A DNA stretch of 64,000 nt from Miltoncostaea oceani (GCF_018141545.1 NZ_CP064356.1:2307001-2371000); one strand, 5' to 3'. Shown: positions 50,644 to 59,139, numbered from the stretch's first letter. Notes: generated by a model from the letters alone, not told the origin. Numbers and translations are program-made.

Positions 50644-51206
50644 CACCGCGCCGGTCGGGCGGGCGACCTCCGCCGGGGGCCGGGCGGCGCGTCGCCCGCG
50701 CAGCACACGCCGAACGTCGGGGCGCGCCCGTCGGGGCGCACCCGCAGGCGCACCCTCAGGACCTGCGGGTCGCAGCACCTCGACGTCACCGTGACGGTCG
50801 ACGTGTACTCGTACCCGGTGCCGAACGCGGGCGTCACCTCGACGCCGATCACGACGAGCCCGCTCGCGGTCTCGAGCAGGTCGAGGGTGCCCGGGTCGAT
50901 GGTCGGCACGCCCCCGGCGACGCCGTCCTCGCGCAGCAGCGGCCCGGCGCTCAGCACCAGGGCGCGGCGCCGGCCGGAGCGGTTGCGCAGCATCACCGGG
51001 ATGCGGATCGTCTCGCCCACGAACGCGTCGCGCGTCACCGTGCCGAGGTGGGGGTCGCAGTCGTGGTGCTCGACCGGGCGGCACACGGCGAGCCGCAGCC
51101 CCGCGGCGTCCGCGAGCGTCCACGTCGTGCTGCGGATCTGGCGCAGGTTGCGGTGGACCACGCCGGGCAGCCCGCCCCTCCCCCGCGCCAGCGGTCGCGC
51201 GCTCAC
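50643..51206 (-). CDS. cysteine-rich beta protein in the eight-gene operon
   Basis: The 187-aa protein has a beta-sandwich-like middle (ETIRIPVMLRNRSGRRRALVL, then GVEVTPAFGTGYEYTSTVTV) and six cysteines in pairs: C42/C50, C144-C145 and C168-C169. Lacking a signal peptide, these may bind metal rather than form disulfides. The GTG start overlaps the upstream Ig-like gene as GTGA. The family is not recognised. Confidence 0.77.
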   Translation of the reverse strand: MSARPLARGRGGLPGVVHRNLRQIRSTTWTLADAAGLRLAVCRPVEHHDCDPHLGTVTRDAFVGETIRIPVMLRNRSGRRRALVLSAGPLLREDGVAGGVPTIDPGTLDLLETASGLVVIGVEVTPAFGTGYEYTSTVTVTSRCCDPQVLRVRLRVRPDGRAPTFGVCCAGDAPPGPRRRSPARPAR

Positions 51207-52036
51207 GGCCGTGGCCGCGGCGCCGCGCGGCGGGTCCGTGGCCGGGACGGGGCCGGCGCGACCGGCTCGGGGGCCTCGTCGGCGGCGACGCCCTCGGCGG
51301 TCACCTCCACCAGCAGCGCGGCGCCGACGAGTCGCAGCAGCCCCGAGTAGGTGCGCCCGGCGGCCATGTCCGGCGGCAGGTGCAGCTCCAGGTCGACGGC
51401 GCGCGTCGCGCCGGGTTCGATCGCGGCGGGCTCGGCGGCCCGCACCCGCATGCGGTCGACGCGCGTCCGGGCGATCCGGCGGACCGCCTCGTCGAGGACG
51501 GCCCGGTGGCCGTGCTCGCCCTCGGCGCGCAGCGCCCCCTCGAGGCTGCGGCAGACCCCGCCGCGCTCCTCGACGGTCACCGCCCCGAGGCGGTCGAGCG
51601 GGACGGGCACGTTCCCGAGGTTCGCCACCACGACCCGCGCGGTCACCGTCGTCCCGGGCGCCCCGCGCACCGCCAGCTCCGCGGGCGAGATGCGGGCCCG
51701 CGGGTGCGCGGCGACCTCGACGACCGCCGTCGTCCGGGCCCCGCCCACCACGACCTCCACCTCGTGGCGGCCGGGGGGCGTGCAGGGGTCGAGCCGCAGG
51801 CGGACGGGCACGCGCGCCGACCGCCCGGCCGGCAGGCGCGACATGACCGGGACGGTGCCCGCGCCGCCGGCGGCGTCCGGTCCGAGGGCGGCGCCCGAGA
51901 CCTCGACGGTGCGCAGCAGCACGTCGTCCCTCCCGGCGTTCTCGACCTCCACGTGCCCGCTCACCCGGCGGGGCTGCCCCGCCAGCAGGGACGCGCTCGC
52001 GCGCACGGTGGGCTTCCGGGCCCGCGTGGTCGACAT
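51203..52036 (-). CDS. tandem Ig-like (CARDB/COG1470-type) protein
   Basis: The 277-aa protein has two Ig-like beta sandwiches (about residues 10-112, with VSGHVEVENAGRDDVLLRTV and RVPVRLRLDPCTPPGRHEVEV; and about 115-245, with ISPAELAVRGAPGTTVTARV, then VVANLGNVPVPL). A basic Pro/Arg tail ends it (RPRTRRAAPRPRP). It has no signal peptide. Such folds usually mediate assembly or binding. It is second in the operon, 13 nt after the first gene. Confidence 0.78.
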   Translation of the reverse strand: MSTTRARKPTVRASASLLAGQPRRVSGHVEVENAGRDDVLLRTVEVSGAALGPDAAGGAGTVPVMSRLPAGRSARVPVRLRLDPCTPPGRHEVEVVVGGARTTAVVEVAAHPRARISPAELAVRGAPGTTVTARVVVANLGNVPVPLDRLGAVTVEERGGVCRSLEGALRAEGEHGHRAVLDEAVRRIARTRVDRMRVRAAEPAAIEPGATRAVDLELHLPPDMAAGRTYSGLLRLVGAALLVEVTAEGVAADEAPEPVAPAPSRPRTRRAAPRPRP

Positions 52037-52049
52037 CGTCGCCCCCCTC

Positions 52050-52523
52050 TCAGCCCTTCGGTGGCCGGTCGTCGCCCTCGGCGCACGGCTCCTCGCAGTC
52101 CGGGACGCAGTCGTCGCGGATCACGGCGGGCTCGCCGCACACGGAGAACGTGAGGGCGTCGATGCCGAGCAGCGTCAGCGGGAAGACCGACAGCCCCACG
52201 TTGACGTCCACGGGGAAGCGGATGCGCGAGCGCGCCAACGTCACGGTGCGCAGCAGCTCGGTGATCTGCTCGAACGTCAGGTGCGGCAGGTTGCGCAGGT
52301 CGAGGTCGATGCCCGCGTTCGCGGTGATCGGCGCCTTCGGGTCGCCCTTCAGGGTGGCGGCGACCTCCAGCGGGTCGAGCCGCATCGCGATCGGCGCGTC
52401 CCGGTCTCCGGTGAGCACGGCGCTCGTGGTGGCCGTGACGTCGGCCGTCGACGCCGTCGTGACCGTCGCATCCACCCCCACGTCGAACTCGGTGGGGATG
52501 AGCTTGATCTCGGGCGAGCCCAT
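52050..52523 (-). CDS. first gene of the eight-gene operon, unknown beta-rich protein
   Basis: The 157-aa protein starts MGSPEIKLIPTEFDVGVDAT and is rich in short beta strands with many Thr/Ala repeats (VTTASTADVTATTSAV), then a possible helix FEQITELLRTVTLARSRI. Its Cys-rich C-terminus (VCGEPAV, then DDCVPDCEEPCAEG) has four spaced cysteines that could hold a metal ion. It has no signal peptide. A GAGGAGG site lies 9 nt before the ATG and a palindrome lies upstream. Function unknown. Confidence 0.75.
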   Translation of the reverse strand: MGSPEIKLIPTEFDVGVDATVTTASTADVTATTSAVLTGDRDAPIAMRLDPLEVAATLKGDPKAPITANAGIDLDLRNLPHLTFEQITELLRTVTLARSRIRFPVDVNVGLSVFPLTLLGIDALTFSVCGEPAVIRDDCVPDCEEPCAEGDDRPPKG

Positions 52524-52544
52524 GAGACGGGGCCTCCTCGGAAT

Positions 52545-52556
52545 ACGGACGTCCGT
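52545..52556. promoter_or_regulatory. 12-bp palindrome upstream of the eight-gene operon
   Basis: ACGGACGTCCGT is perfectly palindromic and lies 22 bp before the operon's first ATG, next to TATTCC on the coding strand. It could be the operator that controls the operon. Confidence 0.5.
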
Positions 52557-52624
52557 GACCGGGGGCGGTTCGCGAGTGATCCGACTCTATTCGCGTCCCC
52601 GCGGCGGCGTCCACCGCCCGCCGG

Positions 52625-53305
52625 TCACGGGCGGGACAGCACCAGCACCTCGTCCGCGCCCGCCTGGAAGGCGTAGTCGACGCGGCGCACCTCGCTCGCG
52701 ACGCCGTCGCGCTCCAGGGCGCTCCGCAGGTCGTCGATGCCCGGATACCGCACGTAGGCGGTGTCGATGAGCGGGTAGACGCGCACCTCGCCGGCGACCC
52801 TCAGCAGCTCCCGCAGGGCCGCCTCGTGCGCCTCGGGGTCGAGGTGGTCGGGGTAGGCGAACAGCAGGTAGCCGCTCAACGCCAGCCGGAAGGCCCCGTC
52901 GGCGAACGGCAGGTCGGGGAGGGCGGCGGGGACGTAGCGGGGGTCGGCGAGGTCGCGGCGGTCGCGGGCGAAGGCGTCGAGCGCGCCGAGCCGCCGCTCC
53001 GCGAGGTCCTCCGCCGAGTCGAACCACGTCCAGACGTAGCTGTCGCGGTTCTCCGCGAGGTAGCGCAGGCCGTGCTCCAGTCCGGCGCGGGAGCGGGCGA
53101 CGAGCGCGGCGGGGTCCTCGGCGTACGCCGGGTCGGCGCTGACCACCTCGCCGCCGCGCGCCCGCAGGCCCGCGGCGAACCCGCCGGCCCCGCCGGGGCA
53201 GTCGAGCACGGGGCCGGCGAGCAGCTCCGCGTCGGTCAGCCCGAACATGTCGCGGTACTCCTCGTACGGCCGGCTGCTCACGATGATGTCCCCGATCCCG
53301 CGCAC
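52625..53305 (-). CDS. SAM-dependent methyltransferase-like protein
   Basis: The 226-aa protein has a Rossmann-type start GPVLDCPGGAGGFAAGLRARGGEVVSADP (motif I and post-I Asp). A PDLPFADGAFRLALSGYLLF segment (motif IV region) and a C-terminal EVRVYPLID strand follow. The family is widespread and uncharacterised. The GTG start has a strong GGAGGGAGG site. It stands upstream of the eight-gene operon on the same strand, separated by about 100 nt. Confidence 0.83.
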   Translation of the reverse strand: MRGIGDIIVSSRPYEEYRDMFGLTDAELLAGPVLDCPGGAGGFAAGLRARGGEVVSADPAYAEDPAALVARSRAGLEHGLRYLAENRDSYVWTWFDSAEDLAERRLGALDAFARDRRDLADPRYVPAALPDLPFADGAFRLALSGYLLFAYPDHLDPEAHEAALRELLRVAGEVRVYPLIDTAYVRYPGIDDLRSALERDGVASEVRRVDYAFQAGADEVLVLSRP

Positions 53306-53377
53306 CGCGTCCTCCCTCCGGGGCTGCCACGTCCGCCGGGGATCGTCCCAGACGGCGGGCGGTCCGTGTCCGGCCGG

Positions 53378-53785
53378 CTACGCCCGGGGGGCGCCGCCCG
53401 CGCGTGCGATGGCGCGCAGCAGGGCGTCCGGGTCCGCGTCGCGGGGCAGCGCGGTGACGGCGCCCATGGCGCCGCATCCCGCGCCGAAGATCTCGGCGGG
53501 CGCGGCGCTCATCAGGATCACGGGGATCCCCGGCCGTGGGGCGCCGTGCGCCGGCGTGCCGGGGAGGGGGCCGGCGCCGAGGCCCGGCGTGCGGGCGTCG
53601 AGCACCGCGACGTCCGGGAGCATCCGCAGGCCGAGGGCGAGGGCGGCGCCCGCGTCGCCGGCGACGCCGACGACCTCCAGCCCCGGGTGGGCGTCGATGT
53701 GCCGGGCGAGCGAGGCGAGGGACGCCCGCCGGTCGTCGGCGATCAGCACGCGCGCCGGCCGGGGGCCGGGCGGGTGCGGGGTCAC
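53378..53785 (-). CDS. degenerate response-regulator receiver domain
   Basis: The 135-aa stand-alone receiver has the acidic pair D17-D18 (VLIADDRRA) and the phospho-acceptor D63 (VAVLDARTPG). The usual K-P after strand 5 is missing (ALPRDAD), so phosphorylation-dependent signalling is doubtful. The GTG start overlaps the TetR stop as GTGA, an unusual TetR-receiver coupling. No output domain is present. It might act as a protein-protein switch. Confidence 0.75.
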   Translation of the reverse strand: MTPHPPGPRPARVLIADDRRASLASLARHIDAHPGLEVVGVAGDAGAALALGLRMLPDVAVLDARTPGLGAGPLPGTPAHGAPRPGIPVILMSAAPAEIFGAGCGAMGAVTALPRDADPDALLRAIARAGGAPRA

Positions 53786-54414
53786 GGTCGCGCGCGCCCC
53801 GGCGTCGCGAGGGCGACGTCCCGCACGTTCGCGGGGACGGGCCGGCCGGTGATGATCGCGGTGAGGACGGCCCCGTGGAGCACCTCGACGGCGGCGTCGA
53901 GGTCGGCGGCGGCCGTCCCCCCCACCCCCGTCTCGCGCATGAGCGCGACGCGCAGGCGGTCGCGCATCGGCGCGAGCAGGATGCGCTCGACGTCGGCGGC
54001 GAGGGCGGGGTCGTCGCCGGCGGCGAAGACCACGTGCCGCACGAAGGGGCGGGCCCGCCCGGCGGTGAGCGCGGCGAGGGTGGTCGCCACGGACGGGGCG
54101 TCCCCCTCCCCGCCGGTGCCGGCGGCGTCGCCGCCGATGTCCTCGAGGGCGTCGAGGATCAGGGCACGCGCCGACGGCCAGCGGCGGGCGATGGCGGGGA
54201 CGCCACAGCCGACGCGGCGCGCCACCCGGGTGAACGTGACGTCGGCGGGCCCGACGTCACCGACCACCTCGCGGGTCGCGTCGAGGATGCGACGCCGGAG
54301 GTGGGGGTCGAGGGGCCGGCCCGGTCGCCGGGCCGGAGGGCACCGCCCGGCGACATCGGTGCGGGACGGCGACGCCGGGGATGTGCGCCGCGCTCGGGTC
54401 GGTGTCTCGGCCAT
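53782..54414 (-). CDS. TetR-family transcriptional regulator
   Basis: The 210-aa protein has a disordered basic start, then RRILDATREVVGDVGPADVTFTRVARRVGCGVPAIARRW, a TetR HTH with an atypical recognition helix (VGCGVPAIARRW in place of the usual SKGTLYRYF pattern). The C-terminal domain resembles TetR_C_11/AcrR. It is co-translated with the degenerate receiver. The CorC-like/MFS pair lies upstream on the same strand and could be a target. Confidence 0.83.
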   Translation of the reverse strand: MAETPTRARRTSPASPSRTDVAGRCPPARRPGRPLDPHLRRRILDATREVVGDVGPADVTFTRVARRVGCGVPAIARRWPSARALILDALEDIGGDAAGTGGEGDAPSVATTLAALTAGRARPFVRHVVFAAGDDPALAADVERILLAPMRDRLRVALMRETGVGGTAAADLDAAVEVLHGAVLTAIITGRPVPANVRDVALATPGRARP

Positions 54415-54496
54415 GCCCTTCCATCGGCCGGGGCGGGGCGCGTCCCATACCCCGATCGGTCAGACCGTCCGGATGAGGGCCCCCCGGCGCGGGGCG

Positions 54497-55792
54497 TCAG
54501 GCCGGGCTGGCCGCCCGCGCCGTGCACCGGACCCGCAGGATGCGCGTGCCCCGCGCCTCCTCGACCCGCAGCGACCAGTCGCCGACGTCGACGATGTCCC
54601 CGACCCGGCCGGGCCGGCCGAGGTGGGTGAAGATGAGCCCGCCGATGCTCGTGACGCCCTCCGCGGCGAGGTCGGGGCCGTGCTCGCGCAGATCGTCGAG
54701 GGAGACGTGCCCGCGGGCGAGGATCTCCCCGTCGCCGGTCGTCGTCACGTCGGGCTCGGGGTCGCGCTCGTCGTGGATCTCCCCGACGATCTCCTCCAGG
54801 ACGTCCTCGAGGCTGACGACGCCCGCGAGCTCGCCGTACTCGTCGAGCACGACCGCGAGCGAGGCACGCGCCTGCCGCATCCCCGCGAGCAGGATGTCGA
54901 GGGGTTGCGACTCGGGGACGAGGTGGACCTGGTCCATCATCCCGCTGACGGGCGTGTCGGGGGTCTCGACGTAGCCGCGGCTGAGGGCGCTGAGGTGCAC
55001 CACCCCGAGCGGCTCCCCCGCGGGTCCGACGACGGGGAACCGGCTGTGGGGGGTGCCGAGCACGGCGAGGAGGGCCTCCCGGGCGGGCTGGTCCCCGGCG
55101 ATGGTCGTGACGGACGGGGCCGGGGTCATGACCTGGCGGGCCGAGGTCTCGTGCAGCTCGAGCACGCCCTCGATCATCCCGGCCTCCTCCGCGTCGAGGG
55201 TGCCGCCACGCTCGCTGTCGGCGACGAGCCGCTGGATGTCCTCGGGGGTGAGGGCCATCTCGTGCTCGGACGCGGGCTGCACGCCGAGGAGGCGGACGAG
55301 CCGGACGCCGGCGCCGTTCAGCACCGCGATGATCGGGGCGAACACGAGGCGGAACGCCTCGAGCGGGAACGCCAGGCGGATGGCGGTGGCCTCGGCCTTC
55401 TGGATCGCGAGGGTCTTCGGGGCGAGCTCACCCACCACCACGTGCAGCACGGTGATCACCGCGAACGCGATGGCCCCCGCGGCGAACACCCCGGCGGCCT
55501 CCCCCGCGCCGACCTGCTCGAAGAGCGGCTCCAGCAGGCTGGCGACCGCCGGCTTGCCGAGCCAGCCGAGACCGAGGGCGGTGACGGTGATGCCGAGCTG
55601 GCAGGCGGCGAGGTAGCGGTCGATCTCGTGGGACTGGCGGGTGGCGAGGGCCGCCGCGCGGGACCCCTCCCCCGCCAGCGCCTCGAGCCGCACGACCCGC
55701 GCACGGGCGAGGGCGAACTCGGCCGCGACGAAGAACCCCGTCGCGAGGATCAGTACGACGACGGCGACGAGGCCGACGATGGTGCCGCTCAT
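54497..55792 (-). CDS. CorC/HlyC-type CBS-domain membrane protein
   Basis: The 431-aa protein has an N-terminal CNNM/DUF21 membrane domain (about residues 1-190: LILATGFFVAAEFALARARVVRL, LAACQLGITVTALGLGWLG, LHVVVGELAPKTLAIQ). Two CBS domains follow (about 205-330: TSARQVMTPAPSVTTI, then ASLAVVLDEYGELAGVVSLEDVLEEIVGEI), then a CorC_HlyC domain. The family is linked to Mg/Co efflux. The ATG overlaps the MFS stop as ATGA. Confidence 0.93.
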   Translation of the reverse strand: MSGTIVGLVAVVVLILATGFFVAAEFALARARVVRLEALAGEGSRAAALATRQSHEIDRYLAACQLGITVTALGLGWLGKPAVASLLEPLFEQVGAGEAAGVFAAGAIAFAVITVLHVVVGELAPKTLAIQKAEATAIRLAFPLEAFRLVFAPIIAVLNGAGVRLVRLLGVQPASEHEMALTPEDIQRLVADSERGGTLDAEEAGMIEGVLELHETSARQVMTPAPSVTTIAGDQPAREALLAVLGTPHSRFPVVGPAGEPLGVVHLSALSRGYVETPDTPVSGMMDQVHLVPESQPLDILLAGMRQARASLAVVLDEYGELAGVVSLEDVLEEIVGEIHDERDPEPDVTTTGDGEILARGHVSLDDLREHGPDLAAEGVTSIGGLIFTHLGRPGRVGDIVDVGDWSLRVEEARGTRILRVRCTARAASPA

Positions 55793-57288
55793 GTGCGTTG
55801 CGCTCCCGGTGGGTGACCCACCACGGTACCGGGACCCCGGGGCGTCGTGGCCGGCGCCCGTCCGCGACGACCGCGGTGCGCGCCGGCGGCGATCGCCGTC
55901 GCCGCGGCGATCAGCACGACCGCGACGGCGAAAGTGAGGTGCGTGCCCGCCGCGACGGCCCCCGGCGCCGCGCCCGACGGGCGCGGCGACCCCACACCGA
56001 GGGCGAACACGGCCCCCATGACCGACGCGCCGGTGACCAGCCCGAGGTTCCGGGAGAGGCCGAGCAGCCCGGAGGTGACCCCGCGCCCGTCCGGGTCGGC
56101 GCGGGCCATGACGGCGGCGGTGTTCGCGGTCTGGAAGAGCGCGTATCCGAGGGTCAGCACGACGACCGGCACGACCCAGCCGGGGACCCCGAGCCCGGTC
56201 GGCGCGACCGCCAGGCCGAGCGCGCCCGCGGCCATCGTCAGCAGCCCGGCGAGTCCGACGCGGCCGGCGCCGACACGGTCGGCGAGGCGGCCGGCGGGCA
56301 GACCGGCCAGCACCACGACCGCCGGGCCGGCGGACATGACGAGCCCGGTGGCCGCGGCGCCGAGGCCGAGGGCCCGGGAGAGGTGGAACGGCCCGACGAC
56401 GAGGGTCGCCATCATCACGGTGGACACGAGGGCGCTCGTGGCGAGCCCGGCGCGGAGCGCAGGGTCGCGCAGCGTCGCGGGCCGCACGAGCGGCGCCGCC
56501 GCCCGCGCCTGGGCGACGGCGAACAGCACCGCCCCGGTGGCCGCGACGCCGAGGAGCGCCGCCCCCGTCGCGCCGGGGCGGCCCCGTCCGGTCGTCATCG
56601 CCAGGCAGTAGGCGCCGAGGGTGGCGGCGAGCAGCAGGGTCCCGGTGACGTCGGAGCGGGGCGGGGCGGCCCCGGCCGTGCGCGGGTCGCGGGGGAGGTG
56701 CCGGTGGGCGAGGGCGAGGGCGATCAGCCCGAGCGGCACGTTCACGAGGAAGATCGCCCGCCAGCCGGGGCCGCCGACGAGGACCCCGCCGAGGGAGGGT
56801 CCGAGGGCCGTGCCGATCGCCGACGTCGTGCCGAGCAGCCCCATCGCCGTGCCGGTGCGGGCCGCGGGCACGACCGCCGCGGCGAACGCGAGCGTCAGGG
56901 CCATCATGAGCGCCGCGCCGACGCCCTGCACGGCGCGCGCCGCGACGAGGATGGCCAGCGTCGGCGCGGCGGCGCAGAGCGCGGACGCCGCGGTGAACAC
57001 GGCCACGCCGGCGAGCAGGAGCCGGCGACGGCCGACGAGGTCGCCGAGGCGCCCGGCGCTGACCACGAGGGTGGTGACGGCGAGCAGGTAGGCGAGCACC
57101 ACCCACTGGACCCGGCCGAAGGTGGCGCCGAACTCGTCCTCGAGGGTCGGCAGGGCGACGTTCGCGACGCTGGTGCCGAGGGACGACAGCAGCATCGCGA
57201 GCGACAGCGCGGCGAGCGCCCGGCGCGCGCGGGACGACATCGCGGGTGGGGCCCCGGCGCTCCGGCGTCTGTGTCCGTGAGACGTCAT
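55789..57288 (-). CDS. MFS efflux transporter (DHA2/EmrB-like)
   Basis: The 499-aa protein has about 14 hydrophobic helices, including LAALSLAMLLSSLGTSVANVALPTLE (helix 1 with motif D1), WVVLAYLLAVTTLVVSAGRLGDLVGRRRLLLAG (motif A), and GWRAIFLVNVPLGLIALAL. It should export drugs or metabolites with proton antiport. It is divergent from a LysR gene and carries half of a duplicated 48-bp element in its upstream region, so LysR regulation is likely. It is coupled to the CorC-like gene downstream. Confidence 0.92.
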   Translation of the reverse strand: MTSHGHRRRSAGAPPAMSSRARRALAALSLAMLLSSLGTSVANVALPTLEDEFGATFGRVQWVVLAYLLAVTTLVVSAGRLGDLVGRRRLLLAGVAVFTAASALCAAAPTLAILVAARAVQGVGAALMMALTLAFAAAVVPAARTGTAMGLLGTTSAIGTALGPSLGGVLVGGPGWRAIFLVNVPLGLIALALAHRHLPRDPRTAGAAPPRSDVTGTLLLAATLGAYCLAMTTGRGRPGATGAALLGVAATGAVLFAVAQARAAAPLVRPATLRDPALRAGLATSALVSTVMMATLVVGPFHLSRALGLGAAATGLVMSAGPAVVVLAGLPAGRLADRVGAGRVGLAGLLTMAAGALGLAVAPTGLGVPGWVVPVVVLTLGYALFQTANTAAVMARADPDGRGVTSGLLGLSRNLGLVTGASVMGAVFALGVGSPRPSGAAPGAVAAGTHLTFAVAVVLIAAATAIAAGAHRGRRGRAPATTPRGPGTVVGHPPGAQRT

Positions 57289-57317
57289 GGGTCCGACGCT
57301 AGGCCTGCGTCGGACAG

Positions 57318-57365
57318 GGCGGAAGACGCACGACCCGCACGTGATCGTTGCGTCCGACGCCATGT
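57318..57365. promoter_or_regulatory. 48-bp element, copy 1 (MFS/LysR intergenic)
   Basis: The block begins GGCGGAAGACGCACGACC and ends CGACGCCATGT, with exactly 37 bp between the starts of these two parts. The same block recurs at 59092-59139 upstream of the DUF4386 gene (40 of 48 bases equal by my count). Copy 1 lies between the divergent MFS and LysR genes, as expected for a LysR target. Confidence 0.7.
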
Positions 57366-57383
57366 CCGTGGGAGGTTGGCGGC

Positions 57384-58280
57384 ATGACCCGCCCCGACTT
57401 CAACCTCCTCGCGACCCTCGACGTGCTGCTCGAGGAGGGCAGCGTCGCGGGCGCCGCGCGCCGGCTCGGGCTGAGCCCCTCCGCGATGAGCCGGTCGCTG
57501 GCGCGCCTGCGCGAGACCACCGGCGATCCGCTGCTCGTGCGGGCGGGGCGCGGCCTGGTGCCGACGCCGCGGGCGATCGAGCTGCGCGCGCGGGTCCCGC
57601 AGCTCGTGCGGGAGGCCGAGGCGGTCCTGCGGCCCGCCCGGGAACCCGACCTCGCGACCCTGACCCGGACGTTCACGCTCCGCACGAGCGAGGGCTTCGT
57701 CGAGAACTTCGGGCCGGACCTGATCGCGCGCGTCCTGGCGGAGGCGCCGGGCGTGCGCCTGCGGTTCGTGCCGAAGCCGGACAAGGACGCCGCGCCGCTC
57801 CGCGAGGGGACGGTCGACCTCGAGACGGGGGTGATCGAGCCGACGACCGGCCCCGAGCTCCGCGCCCGGGCGCTCTTCCGGGACCACATGGTCGGCGTCG
57901 TGCGCGACGGTCACCCGCTGGCGGGCGCGACCGTGACGCGCCGGCGCTACCTCGCGGCCCGGCACGTCGCCGTGTCCCGCGGGGCCGTGGCGCAGTGGCC
58001 GGTCGACGACGCCCTGGAGACCCTCGGGCTGGGGCGGGACGTCGTGACCGTCGTGGGCGGCTTCGCGACGGCCGTCGGCCTCGCCCGCGCCTCGGACCTG
58101 ATCGCAACCGTCCCCGGGCGGCACACCGCGAACCTGCGGGACGGGATGCACAGCTTCCCGCTGCCGTTCCCGACCCCGGAGTTCACGGTGTCGCTGCTCT
58201 GGCACCCCCGGCTCGACGCGGACCCTGCGCACCGGTGGCTGCGCAGGGTCCTGCGGGAGACGTGCGCGGCCCCCGGCTGA
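57384..58280 (+). CDS. LysR-family transcriptional regulator
   Basis: The 298-aa protein has the LysR HTH (FNLLATLDVLLEEGSVAGAARRLGLSPSAMSRSLARLRETTG, residues about 5-46) and a periplasmic-binding-like effector domain (RTFTLRTSEGFVENFGPDL onward). A GGAGGTTGG site precedes the ATG. It is divergent from the MFS exporter and convergent with the DUF4386 gene, whose upstream region carries the second copy of the shared element. It probably controls both. Confidence 0.93.
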   Translation: MTRPDFNLLATLDVLLEEGSVAGAARRLGLSPSAMSRSLARLRETTGDPLLVRAGRGLVPTPRAIELRARVPQLVREAEAVLRPAREPDLATLTRTFTLRTSEGFVENFGPDLIARVLAEAPGVRLRFVPKPDKDAAPLREGTVDLETGVIEPTTGPELRARALFRDHMVGVVRDGHPLAGATVTRRRYLAARHVAVSRGAVAQWPVDDALETLGLGRDVVTVVGGFATAVGLARASDLIATVPGRHTANLRDGMHSFPLPFPTPEFTVSLLWHPRLDADPAHRWLRRVLRETCAAPG

Positions 58281-58283
58281 GCG

Positions 58284-59000
58284 CTACGCCGTCACGGGCC
58301 GCGGATCGGCCGGCGCGGCGGCGCCGCGGCCGGCGGACGGCCGGGCGAGTCCCTGCACGGTGAGGTACACGCCGAGCGAGAGCTCCCAGAGGAACTCGGG
58401 GACCGTGGCGAGGCTCTGGACGATGCCACCGGCCTCGACGACGCCGAACAGCACCGCGATCCCGGAGGCCAGCAGGACGGGGCCGCCGACGACGCCGAGC
58501 AGGGCCATGCGCCGCGGCACGAGCCCCGACCGGAGCAGGAGCCACCCGAGGATGAGGCCGTTGCCGATCTCGACGACGCCGGGGCCGAGCAGGAACGTCC
58601 CGTCCTTGGTCGCGGCGAGGGACACGGCGAGCGAGCCGGCGCCGGGGTCGTCGTGCCCCAGCGAGACGATCGCGAGGACGCAGAGGATCCCGGCCGCGAT
58701 GAAGACGGACTCGACGATGCGGGCGGTCACGAAGCCGAGCGACAGCGCTTCGCTCTGCCGCTTCAGGACGGGGTACAGCACCACGGCGGTCCCGATGTTG
58801 GCGGCGATCAGCAGCAGCTCCAGCAGGACGCCGAGGTGGATCCGGCCGTCCTGCCCGGTGCCGGCGATGTACCCGGCGGGATCGTCGAGCACCGGCTGGA
58901 ACAGGGCGTACGCCGCGATCGACGTGACGTAGGTGATGAGGAAGAGCACCCCGGCGGCGAGTGAGACCCGCCGGGGGAGGATGAGCCGTTCGGCGTGCAT
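58284..59000 (-). CDS. DUF4386-family membrane protein
   Basis: The 238-aa protein has about six TM helices with the DUF4386 pattern: RVSLAAGVLFLITYVTSIAAY, ELLLIAANIGTAVVLYPVLKRQ, VESVFIAAGILCVLAI, GNGLILGWLLLRSGLVPRRMALLG, and a final EFLWELSLGVYLTVQGLA. Family function is unknown. It is often found with regulators. It lies 4 nt from the LysR gene's stop (convergent) and about 90 nt downstream of the second 48-bp element. Confidence 0.9.
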   Translation of the reverse strand: MHAERLILPRRVSLAAGVLFLITYVTSIAAYALFQPVLDDPAGYIAGTGQDGRIHLGVLLELLLIAANIGTAVVLYPVLKRQSEALSLGFVTARIVESVFIAAGILCVLAIVSLGHDDPGAGSLAVSLAATKDGTFLLGPGVVEIGNGLILGWLLLRSGLVPRRMALLGVVGGPVLLASGIAVLFGVVEAGGIVQSLATVPEFLWELSLGVYLTVQGLARPSAGRGAAAPADPRPVTA

Positions 59001-59091
59001 GTCGACCTCCGTCCTCTCGCTGGGACGTGGAGTGGTGTCGTGGGACCGCGTCGGGCGGGTCCGCGACGACCGTAGGCCGCGAGGGGGTCAT

Positions 59092-59139
59092 GGCGGAAGA
59101 CGCACGACCTGCACGTCACCCGTGCACGCGACGCCATGT
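59092..59139. promoter_or_regulatory. 48-bp element, copy 2 (upstream of DUF4386)
   Basis: Same layout as copy 1 at 57318: GGCGGAAGACGCACGACC, then GCACGT, then CGACGCCATGT at the same 37-bp offset. The middle differs at about seven positions. It lies between the DUF4386 and cupin genes, both on the minus strand. Confidence 0.7.

Noticed and set aside
57318-57365. A conserved leader peptide (MAS-x-A...TC-x-SCVFR) readable on the minus strand in both 48-bp copies
   Set aside because: All differing codons change the residue, with no bias to silent changes, so DNA conservation explains it better than a translated peptide.
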